From G963666935 sp963666935 (GTDB lineage: Bacteria; Bacillota; Clostridia; Christensenellales; CAG-138), in NCBI GenBank assembly GCA_963666935.1, contig OY762936.1:1116001-1180000 (forward strand): a DNA stretch of 64,000 nt, given 5' to 3'. How positions within the stretch are numbered: the stretch's first letter is position 1; every line of letters starts with the position of its first letter. Shown piece by piece: positions 34,501-41,141 of the stretch. The notes below the pieces were generated by a model. That model saw nothing but the letters and a program-made list of their open reading frames with translations. It searched no databases and had not been told where the DNA came from. The translations under genes and the position numbers were made by a program.

Positions 34501-34849
34501 TGGCGCAAAGCGCGGTGGATTTCACAGCGTTTTTCGCCGCATAAACCACAAGATATTCTCCGGCCTTGATGGTAACGGAGGGAAAAGCCCACTTGTGGGG
34601 CTCTTTTACATTGTCACTTAAACCGTAGCCGGTTAGGTCAATGTCCTGCTCGGAAGCATTGTAAAGCTCGATCCAGTCTGGCGAACCCAGCGTGGGGTCC
34701 GTCAGGGATAGGGCGTTGGATGTTACCACTTCGCTAATGGTAAGCTCCGCATGGGAATCCGCGTTGAGTGTAACGCTGTTGCAGGCCGTGCAGAAAAAAA
34801 GCGCGGCACAAAGGCAGAGAAAGATCAGTTTTTTAGCAAGTTTGATCAT
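31511..34849 (-). CDS. Large secreted CotH/lamin-tail-domain lipoprotein
   Basis: A predicted exported protein of 1112 residues. The signal peptide ends in a lipobox-like FCTAC. Four lamin-tail (LTD) domains begin near residues 33, 193, 343 and 497, each with an ISE...WIELYN / GYY.LTDD / FKWAIP pattern. A chitobiase C-terminal-type beta domain (about 639-715, YYTLDGSAPTSASTPYTGP) precedes a CotH kinase domain (about 719-1075, KSLSIFLRGGYGQSKTAYPF, GIYDLNENQNEDY). CotH proteins phosphorylate spore coat or surface proteins. No ribosome site precedes the ATG at 34849, while a TATAAT ends seven bases before it, so the mRNA may be leaderless; an ATG at 34912 is the alternative start. Confidence 0.9.
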   Translation of the reverse strand: MIKLAKKLIFLCLCAALFFCTACNSVTLNADSHAELTISEVVTSNALSLTDPTLGSPDWIELYNASEQDIDLTGYGLSDNVKEPHKWAFPSVTIKAGEYLVVYAAKNAVKSTALCANLGLSKAGESLFLSDPYYNLIQRLDIPELVTDVSYAQDANGDYGYCNAPTPGAANTTEIVFTSAAGSYVSHTSDALVISEIMPRNKGTLACADGSYVPWAELYNTGESAIMLSDYSLSDSAGDTLKWKLPATALQPGGYAVVYFSGKDRGDTEIHAGFKLSSADNTLCLSGAAGNVISIMTWDTGIFDDVSVVADRVYTAEATPLAENSALTFSTIEFSAMDNTDPVRMSEILKVNKYSVRDSYGDRSPWVELHNASAAPVSLEGYYLTDDQKSPFKWAIPAVTLDADGYLVIFLTGQKSTADELHASFSLGGSENALMLTDMRTMRCDLMEMDPSIGNNISIGKGTDDGLYYYATPTPGAANTTHGSEILADVSITNTQSVSISEVSSVSAAKSGKADWIELYNGSSSEVNLEGWHLTDDADVPDLFTFPSFPISPGGYAVINASTTEAEQGVTAPFSISASGNTLLLYDSGDEIRDVFETGALRAGVTAGRIKGSVERVFFTSATKGTANAAASFDSFVAAPVFSDTSLYHDKTFELKITCPTPDAMIYYTLDGSAPTSASTPYTGPVSISANTAVRAAAMLEGRLESDVVTSTFLFEKPHTVPVICITMDSESFDQVYSVTDRWLKVEREGYFEYYETDGKLGTAFPCGYRANGASTLMDPQKSLSIFLRGGYGQSKTAYPFFGEDDISSYSSLVVRASGQDHAKARLRDSFFQTVAKGLNIESIETRVTVVYINGKYWGIYDLNENQNEDYLAAHYGVNPNAVDIIRRNTTELAGKRYEFKSVREYALNTDTSNDANYEKLCQWIDVDYFNDYLIAQTFFTNADMFNQKYWRSQDYTVKWRPVYYDLDLALSSSSPSRNVLPEYFKAEGVPSQDGSLTNMDIYCGLRRNKNWCLQFGERYIYVVENYFNADRLTSILDEMERTLEPEMARHIARWKHPRSVSSWESSVDALRGCLTKRKSYAIKYLQSEFGFTDAQIQEWTDKAHAEKDSAQ

Positions 34850-34855
34850 GGAGCT

Positions 34856-34861
34856 ATTATA
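34856..34861 (-). promoter_or_regulatory. -10 box directly before the CotH start
   Basis: On the minus strand TATAAT lies six bases upstream of the ATG. Initiation would fall on or next to the A of ATG. The -35 region (TGTCGT at spacing 17) is poor. Confidence 0.4.
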
Positions 34862-34920
34862 GCATAATGCGACAAGAAACGACAGCCATTTTGCGCGTGT
34901 ACAGGAAGACATTATGTCAC

Positions 34921-34949
34921 AATTGCGTACAATTATGGCAATGCCATAA
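34921..34949. promoter_or_regulatory. Two adjacent palindromes, candidate operators
   Basis: AATTG-CGTA-CAATT (34921-34934) is followed and overlapped by TTATGGCA-A-TGCCATAA (34933-34949), a perfect eight-base inverted repeat. They end five bases before the -35 box of the response regulator gene and about 70 bases from the divergent CotH start. The binding protein is unknown. Confidence 0.6.
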
Positions 34950-34954
34950 CCCCC

Positions 34955-34983
34955 TTGCGCATGAAAAACTTAGATATTATAAT
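34955..34983 (+). promoter_or_regulatory. Sigma-A promoter of the first two-component operon
   Basis: TTGCGC at 34955-34960 and TATAAT at 34978-34983, spacing 17. AGAGAGGTGA and the ATG follow within 25 bases. Confidence 0.75.
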
Positions 34984-35005
34984 CAAAATAAGAGAGGTGA
35001 TCAAA

Positions 35006-35698
35006 ATGTCGAAAACGCAGCAGATTCTGATCTGTGACGATCAGGCAATCATACACGAGACCTTGGGAGCATATCTCGCCAACGAGGGCTTTGAATACTT
35101 ATCTGCGAAAGATGGTCAGGAAGCGGTGGACATGGCCGAATCAAAGCATCCCGATTTGATCATACTCGATCTGATGATGCCCAAAAAGTCAGGCATTGAC
35201 GTATGTCGGGAAGTCCGGGCAAAGAGCCGCGTGCCCATCATTATGCTCACGGCCAAGGGCGAGGAAATCGACCGCATTCTGGGGTTGGAGCTTGGGGCCG
35301 ACGACTATATCGTCAAGCCCTTCAGCGCAAGGGAAGTGGTGGCCCGGGTCAAGGCAGTGCTGCGGCGGTTTAGCGCGGCCAAAGAAGAGCCGGAAAAAGT
35401 TCTGCGCTTTGCGCATTTGGAAATCAATATTGGCAATTACGACGTGAGGGTGGATGGTCAGGCGCTGACCTTTACGCCTAAGGAAGTGGAAATATTGTAT
35501 TTGCTAGCCTCTCATCCCGGTCGGGTTTTCGATCGAGAGCAGATTCTATCCAACGTATGGGGATATGATTTCTTCGGCGACACCCGCGCGGTGGATACCC
35601 AAATCAAACGCATCCGGCAGAAGCTGCCGCAGGAAGGCGTGGATTGGGGCGTAAAGACGGTGTACGGGGTTGGTTATAAATTCGAGGCGGGTGTATGA
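35006..35698 (+). CDS. OmpR/PhoB family response regulator (pair 1)
   Basis: Receiver domain (1-120) with acidic pocket CDD (Asp11, Asp12), phospho-acceptor Asp55 (LIILDLMMP), and Lys in DYIVKPFS; a winged-helix DNA-binding domain (about 135-230) with DTRAVDTQIKRIRQKL recognition helix and GVGYKFE wing. The ATG at 35006 with AGAGAGGTGA gives 230 residues; a longer TTG frame would start inside the promoter. The ATGA overlap couples it to the kinase. It is closely similar to the regulator at 37525, including an identical 22-residue stretch across the end of the receiver domain. Confidence 0.95.
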   Translation: MSKTQQILICDDQAIIHETLGAYLANEGFEYLSAKDGQEAVDMAESKHPDLIILDLMMPKKSGIDVCREVRAKSRVPIIMLTAKGEEIDRILGLELGADDYIVKPFSAREVVARVKAVLRRFSAAKEEPEKVLRFAHLEINIGNYDVRVDGQALTFTPKEVEILYLLASHPGRVFDREQILSNVWGYDFFGDTRAVDTQIKRIRQKLPQEGVDWGVKTVYGVGYKFEAGV

Positions 35699-37449
35699 AG
35701 AAAAACACAATTCTCACAAAAGTACTTGCCATCAGCCTGCTCACAATCATATTGAGTGCTGCCCTTACAGCACTCGTTTTTAACTATTACGGAAAACTGG
35801 TGTTCAGCAATATCAAGGCGGAGGAAATCGAGCCTAGGGCGCAGTATATCGCCGGGGTTACGGCGGATTACCTTGAGGGCTATATCGCCCGGAGCGAATA
35901 TGAGCGGGCCATCGGCGCGGGCTATCTCATCTGGGATGCGGAAGTCTATGTGTTCGATGCGGACGGAGAACTCTTTGTGTATCCTGCCATGCCCAGCAGC
36001 GTAGGGAACGCCGATGCGCTTATTTCCTATCTGAAGGGCGTCCTCTCGGGAGAATCCCTGGTTTCCCCAAACACGAAAAACAGTTTGGGTGTTATCGTGG
36101 GCGAACCGGTGGTAAGTCAGTACGGCAATGTTTTGGGCGCTGTGTTCATGATTAAGCCGCTGGACGAAGTGCGCACAGCCATGAATAGCCTCTTGGTGGC
36201 CCTGCTCATCAGTATGGTGGCCGTTTCGCTGATCCTGATTGTGCCGGTCTACTTGTGGTCAAAGAATCTCGCCCGCCCCATTCAGGAGATGAACCGCGTG
36301 GCAAAGGCTATGGCGGACGGCGACTTCAATGCCCGAGCCCCATCGGGGGGAACGGTGGAGATGCTGGAGCTGGGCAGTTCACTCAACTACCTGTCGGCGG
36401 CCCTTAGTGCCACCATAGACGATCTCACCTTTGAGAAAAACCGGCTGAGCGCCGTGATCAACGGCATGGGAGAGGGCATCATCGCCGTGAATGCCTCTGG
36501 TGATATCACAACCTGCAACCCCGCTGCCTATCGGTTAATGGACGGCAAGGATGGGGACAGCATTTATGAAAGCCCTCTGTACGGCCAGCTCAGGACAGAA
36601 GTTGAAGTCGTGCTTGCGGGCGGGGAAACTGCCATTCGGGAACTCGACCACAGGGGCAGGATTCTTCGCGTGACCATTACCGCGCTGCGCTGGGAAGAAG
36701 CAGTGGAGGGTGCGGTCATGCTGATTCAGGATGTGACAGAGGCCGCCCGGCTGGAGCAGACCCGTATGGAATATGTGGCCAACGTTTCCCACGAGCTGCG
36801 CACGCCCATCGCGTCCATCCGTAGCCTTGCGGACGCGCTCAACGATGGGCTCATCAAAAAAGAAGAAGATCGGTGCCGTTACTACGGCTATATTCTCCAT
36901 GAGTCTATTCGGCTTTCCCGGCTCATCGACGACCTGCTGGAATTGAGCAGGCTGCAGTCGGGTGCCGTGGCGCTGACAAAACAGAAGATGAGCGTAGGCG
37001 AACTGATCTATGACGTGGCAGATCGGTACGCGGTCGGCGCAGAAGAACAGGGCCTTGCGATTCAGGTGGACGTCCCCGTGGATTGCCCGCCAGTGTATAC
37101 AAATCCCGATCGGGCGGAGCAGGTTTTAATCGCGCTTATCGATAATGCCATCAAGCATGCGGACGGTGACAAAGGCGGCGTCATTCATATCAGGGCGGTG
37201 GATCAGCCGGATCATGTGGAAATCCTTGTGCAGAATCCCGGCGAAATCGATCTTGTGGATATGGAGCACCTATTTGACCGCTTCTACAAGGTGGATAAAT
37301 CCCATTCGGGCAAGGGAACGGGGCTGGGCCTGTCCATCGCCAAGGAAGTCATGCGCCTGATGGATGAGGAAATCACCGCGTCCTATCGGGATGAAATCGT
37401 CACCTTCCTTTTTACGCTGGGAAAATTTCTGAATAAGGACAGGGTGTGA
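35695..37449 (+). CDS. Membrane sensor histidine kinase (pair 1)
   Basis: Two membrane helices (about 8-30 and 166-190) enclose an extracytoplasmic sensor of about 135 residues; HAMP (about 190-245), PAS-like domain (250-345), dimerisation domain with His366 (NVSHELRTPIAS), and ATPase domain with N-box LIALIDNAIKHA and G2 GKGTGLGLSIAKE. The G1 box is not the usual DxGxGI but QNPGEID, a variant seen in some kinases. The length of 584 is normal for WalK/ResE/PhoR-like kinases. The signal is unknown. It is paralogous to the kinase at 38215. Confidence 0.94.
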   Translation: MKKNTILTKVLAISLLTIILSAALTALVFNYYGKLVFSNIKAEEIEPRAQYIAGVTADYLEGYIARSEYERAIGAGYLIWDAEVYVFDADGELFVYPAMPSSVGNADALISYLKGVLSGESLVSPNTKNSLGVIVGEPVVSQYGNVLGAVFMIKPLDEVRTAMNSLLVALLISMVAVSLILIVPVYLWSKNLARPIQEMNRVAKAMADGDFNARAPSGGTVEMLELGSSLNYLSAALSATIDDLTFEKNRLSAVINGMGEGIIAVNASGDITTCNPAAYRLMDGKDGDSIYESPLYGQLRTEVEVVLAGGETAIRELDHRGRILRVTITALRWEEAVEGAVMLIQDVTEAARLEQTRMEYVANVSHELRTPIASIRSLADALNDGLIKKEEDRCRYYGYILHESIRLSRLIDDLLELSRLQSGAVALTKQKMSVGELIYDVADRYAVGAEEQGLAIQVDVPVDCPPVYTNPDRAEQVLIALIDNAIKHADGDKGGVIHIRAVDQPDHVEILVQNPGEIDLVDMEHLFDRFYKVDKSHSGKGTGLGLSIAKEVMRLMDEEITASYRDEIVTFLFTLGKFLNKDRV

Positions 37450-37466
37450 AATAAGGGCGCGCTGGT

Positions 37467-37494
37467 TTGAAAAATCAAGAAAATGTGATATAAT
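37467..37494 (+). promoter_or_regulatory. Promoter of the second two-component operon
   Basis: TTGAAA at 37467-37472, extended TG at 37486 and TATAAT at 37489-37494, spacing 16. It lies in the 75-bp gap between pair 1 and pair 2, so the second pair can be expressed alone. Confidence 0.75.
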
Positions 37495-37524
37495 TTTCAC
37501 TGATAATGGCGGGAGGTATTACGA

Positions 37525-38211
37525 ATGAGCGCTAATAAAATTTTGATTGCCGATGATGATCGTGTGGTGCATGAGTCGCTGGGCATCTATCTCAAGGCGG
37601 AAGGATACGAGGTCGTCGATGTGTATGACGGCAAAGCCGCCATTGCGGCGCTCAATGCCGATATCGCGCTTTGTGTTTTGGATATCATGATGCCGGAAAT
37701 GTCGGGGTTGGACGTCTGCAAGGAAATCCGAAAAACTTCCCGGATCCCCGTGATCATGCTCACGGCTAAGGGCGAGGAAATCGATCGGATTCTGGGGTTG
37801 GAACTGGGGGCGGACGACTATATTGTCAAGCCTTTCAGCCCCCGTGAAGTGGTGGCCCGGATCAAAGCGGTGCTGCGCCGCACCAGCGAGCAGCAGCAGG
37901 GCACAGACGACGGCTGCGTGGTTTACGATCAGCTTGTAATTGATATCAAGAGCTATACGGTAACGCTTCGGGGTCAGTCCATTATCTGCACGCCCAAGGA
38001 AATCGAGATTCTCTACATGCTTGCCTCCAACCCGGGGCAGGTCTTTACAAGAGAACAGCTGCTCAACCGGGTGTGGGGGTATGACTTCGCCGGTGAAACC
38101 CGCACGGTGGATACGCACATCAAGCGCATTCGTGCCAAGCTGGATAACACGGGTCTGAACTGGAGCATCAAAACCATCTACGGTGTTGGATACAAGTTCG
38201 AGGTAGAATAG
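37525..38211 (+). CDS. OmpR/PhoB family response regulator (pair 2)
   Basis: Receiver with Asp10-12 pocket and phospho-acceptor Asp53 (VLDIMMPEMSG), winged-helix domain with TRTVDTHIKRIRAKL and GVGYKFEVE. The 228 residues align with the pair 1 regulator over the full length, including the same LTAKGEEIDRILGLELGADD context, so the two arose by tandem duplication. GGGAGG precedes the ATG at 37525. The kinase follows three bases after the stop. Confidence 0.95.
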   Translation: MSANKILIADDDRVVHESLGIYLKAEGYEVVDVYDGKAAIAALNADIALCVLDIMMPEMSGLDVCKEIRKTSRIPVIMLTAKGEEIDRILGLELGADDYIVKPFSPREVVARIKAVLRRTSEQQQGTDDGCVVYDQLVIDIKSYTVTLRGQSIICTPKEIEILYMLASNPGQVFTREQLLNRVWGYDFAGETRTVDTHIKRIRAKLDNTGLNWSIKTIYGVGYKFEVE

Positions 38212-38214
38212 AGT

Positions 38215-40188
38215 ATGAAAAGCATTTTTTTCCGCCGCCTGCTTCTGGTCATGGTGGCGGTTATGCTATTTTCGTCCATTTCCATGTCCGTGGCGTACGG
38301 CGTGTTCAGCAACGACCTCTATGTGAATATGAAGCTAGAGGAAATGCTTCCAAAGGTGGAAGCGATTACCCAGCTGGAAGAAGAGCATCGAAACCGGGAA
38401 ATCTCGGATGCTGCCTTTGTGCGCATGGCGGAAGCATATATGAAGACGATCGGCGCTGTTTCCGTGATTGCGGACAGTGCCGGCAATGTACAATACATGA
38501 AAGATCTCACATACGGCGTAAGCGAAGACGCGGTGAGCGGGGTCGTTTCTCTCTATGCGGGCAGGTTGGTTGCCGGAGAAACGGTTCGCGCGTCGGGTGT
38601 ATATGTGGAAGGGATCGGTTACACCATCGTGGTAGGCATGCCCATGCAGGACGGGACAGGGAATGTCATCGGCAGCGTGCTGGTACTAAAGGATATCAAA
38701 GAGATTACGGACAGCATACGGCCCATGCGCCTGATGATGTACAGCTTCGTGGCGGCGTCGTTTGCCCTGATCATCGTGATCCTTTCCTGGAGCGTGTCGA
38801 GGACGACCAGCCCCCTGCACGACATGTCCGAAGCGGCAATCAAAATCTCAAAGGGCAATTTTGAGATCCGCATGAACGAAACCCAGGCGGGAGAAATCGG
38901 TGTGTTGGCCCGGGCGCTCAATAAGTTGTGTGAAACGCTCTCCAGCACCATCTATCAGCTCCGCTTCGAGAAAAGCCAGCTGGATCAGGTGCTGCAGGGC
39001 CTTACGGATGGTGTCGCGGCCATGGACGGCACGGGGGAGCTGACCCATTGTAATTCCGCGCTTTTGCGCATGTTCGGCGTAGTCAACGTGACACGGCGGG
39101 AGGATATCATTTCCGACGGCATGGTTTGGCGCACATTTGACGAGGTGTTTGACGACGGCGCCCCCCAGACCATCACCTATCCCCTTCCGGGAGATAAGAC
39201 CATATGGATCACCATTTCACCGGTGGTGACGGATGATGGTATCCGCACCGGCGTGGTGGGCCTGTTTAAGGACATGACGGAAATGGAGCGGCTGGAGAAT
39301 ACGCGTCGGGAGTATGTAGCAAACGTTTCCCATGAGCTGCGCACGCCGCTCACCGCAGTTCGAGGCTTATTGGAGCCCCTTGCGGATGGCATGGTGCAAC
39401 AAGAAGAGGACCGGATGCGGTATTATAAAATCATGCTGCATGAGGTGGAGCGGCTTTCCCGGCTTATTTCCGACATGCTCATACTCAGTCGGCTGCAGTC
39501 GGGCACGGAATATATGGAGGCCTCCCGGGTAAATCTCTGTGAGCTGCTGGACGATCTGGTGAACAGCTATATCCGTGCGGCGGAGCAGAAGGGAATTCAT
39601 CTGGTAAAAGACTGCCGTACGGCTGTGGTGGATGCGCTAACGGATCCGGACCGAATTGAGCAGGTGTTGGTGATTCTTCTGGACAATGCCATGCGTTATA
39701 CCCCCGAGGGGGGCACCATTACATTGCGTCTTCGGAGCGGGGAAAAGTTCCTCATCAGCGTGGAGGACAATGGCTGCGGCATCCCCGAAAAGGACCTGCC
39801 CCATATCTTTGAGCGGTTCTATAAAGTGGACAAGTCCCGGGGCGAGGGCGGAACGGGCCTTGGGCTCTCCATTGCAAAGTACATTATGGATAAGCTGGGG
39901 GAGGAGATCAGCGTGGACAGCGAGCTGGGCAGAGGAACCCTCTTCACGCTCACTGTGAAGCGCTATGTATCCAACGCCATTGAGTTGGGGCCCGCCAGAG
40001 AGTCCGTCCATGCCGCAGGAGCGAAAAACATCCCCGTCCGAGACGAAGCGCAGGAGGATCATGGCGGCGTGGTGGATGCGGACTACGAGATCGTTCCCGG
40101 TTCCGCTGAGCCCATGGCGTCGAAACCGCCCAAGCCGGTGAAATCGGCGGACAAGCATTCCGGCAAGAGAAAGAAATGGAAAAGATGA
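38215..40188 (+). CDS. Membrane sensor histidine kinase (pair 2)
   Basis: Two helices (about 8-28 and 172-192), an extracytoplasmic sensor of about 140 residues, HAMP (195-250), PAS-like domain (255-350), His373 in NVSHELRTPLTA, N-box ILLDNAMRYTPEGG, complete G1 box VEDNGCGIPE and G2 GGTGLGLSIAK. Unlike pair 1 it carries a C-terminal polar tail of about 70 residues, ending in Lys/Arg/Pro-rich sequence. It overlaps the next radical SAM gene by 13 bases, which couples a signalling gene to an enzyme gene. Confidence 0.94.
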   Translation: MKSIFFRRLLLVMVAVMLFSSISMSVAYGVFSNDLYVNMKLEEMLPKVEAITQLEEEHRNREISDAAFVRMAEAYMKTIGAVSVIADSAGNVQYMKDLTYGVSEDAVSGVVSLYAGRLVAGETVRASGVYVEGIGYTIVVGMPMQDGTGNVIGSVLVLKDIKEITDSIRPMRLMMYSFVAASFALIIVILSWSVSRTTSPLHDMSEAAIKISKGNFEIRMNETQAGEIGVLARALNKLCETLSSTIYQLRFEKSQLDQVLQGLTDGVAAMDGTGELTHCNSALLRMFGVVNVTRREDIISDGMVWRTFDEVFDDGAPQTITYPLPGDKTIWITISPVVTDDGIRTGVVGLFKDMTEMERLENTRREYVANVSHELRTPLTAVRGLLEPLADGMVQQEEDRMRYYKIMLHEVERLSRLISDMLILSRLQSGTEYMEASRVNLCELLDDLVNSYIRAAEQKGIHLVKDCRTAVVDALTDPDRIEQVLVILLDNAMRYTPEGGTITLRLRSGEKFLISVEDNGCGIPEKDLPHIFERFYKVDKSRGEGGTGLGLSIAKYIMDKLGEEISVDSELGRGTLFTLTVKRYVSNAIELGPARESVHAAGAKNIPVRDEAQEDHGGVVDADYEIVPGSAEPMASKPPKPVKSADKHSGKRKKWKR

Positions 40189-41066
40189 GTGAATGCGATC
40201 TTTGTCCCCGGCAGTGCGGTGCAGACAGGGCCGCGGGGCCGGGGGTCTGCGGTGCGTGGATGTTTCCGTACGTGGCGAAGGCGGCGCTTCACATGTGGGA
40301 GGAGCCCTGTATCAGTGGGACAGGAGGCTCCGGCACCCTCTTCTTGTGTGGCTGTAACCTCAATTGCGTCTTCTGCCAGAATTTCGATATTAGCCATGGA
40401 ACGGTGGGGAAACCGGCGGACGCAAAAAGGCTTGCCGGCCTGATGCTGCGGTTGCAGGAAAAGGGCGCCCACAACGTCAATCTAGTGACCCCCGCGCCAC
40501 ATGTACACGTGGTTATTCCCGCAATTCAAGAGGCCCGGCGAAGAGGGTTAACCATTCCCATCGTCTACAATACTAACGCTTATGAGCGGGTAGAGACGCT
40601 AAAACGGTTGGAGGGGCATATAGAAATCTACCTGCCGGATTTCAAGTATATAGACGGGCGTATATCCGAAAAGTATTCCGGGGCCGGCGACTACTTTGCA
40701 TACGCCCTGCCGGCGATTCAAGAGATGGTGCGGCAATGCGGCGAACTGGCGGTGGACGCGCGGGGAATCGCCCAAAGGGGCGTAATCATACGACATTTGG
40801 TGCTGCCGGGTTCCGTGGATGAAACTCGCCGCGTGCTTCAATGCATTGCACAGGAGTTTTCAAAAACAACCGCCATTTCCCTTATGAGCCAGTATGTTCC
40901 GGCCTATCGGGCGGATTTTTCGCCGCTGAATCGGAAACTACTCAAACGGGAATACGAACGTGCGGTGGGCTGCTGTCTGGCTCTGGGGCTTCAAAACGTG
41001 ATGATTCAGGAGCTGTCTTCCGCAAAATCCGAATATACGCCGGCTTTCGACGGAAGCATCCTATAA
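40176..41066 (+). CDS. Radical SAM protein, PflX/COG1313 type
   Basis: Related to pyruvate formate-lyase activating enzymes but of the uncharacterised COG1313 (PflX/YgiQ-unlike) group. An N-terminal cysteine module (CDLCPRQCGADR ... CGAW) precedes the radical SAM motif FLCGCNLNCVFCQNFDIS, CxxxCxxC. The rest is a TIM-barrel half with LVTPAPHVHVV and IYLPDFKYID, both characteristic. The length of 296 is normal. The ATG at 40176 lies inside the kinase gene; a second ATG at 40185 is equally possible. The target protein is unknown and no formate-lyase-like gene is near. Confidence 0.85.
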   Translation: MEKMSECDLCPRQCGADRAAGPGVCGAWMFPYVAKAALHMWEEPCISGTGGSGTLFLCGCNLNCVFCQNFDISHGTVGKPADAKRLAGLMLRLQEKGAHNVNLVTPAPHVHVVIPAIQEARRRGLTIPIVYNTNAYERVETLKRLEGHIEIYLPDFKYIDGRISEKYSGAGDYFAYALPAIQEMVRQCGELAVDARGIAQRGVIIRHLVLPGSVDETRRVLQCIAQEFSKTTAISLMSQYVPAYRADFSPLNRKLLKREYERAVGCCLALGLQNVMIQELSSAKSEYTPAFDGSIL

Positions 41067-41076
41067 GGCTCAAATG

Positions 41077-41106
41077 TTTACAATTCACATACAATCGGAG
41101 TATAAT
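41077..41106 (+). promoter_or_regulatory. Sigma-A promoter of the LCP gene
   Basis: TTTACA at 41077-41082 and TATAAT at 41101-41106, spacing 18. AAGGAG follows at 41120-41125. Confidence 0.75.
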
Positions 41107-41141
41107 GGACCCGATTTATAAGGAGTGAAAAACGGATTATT

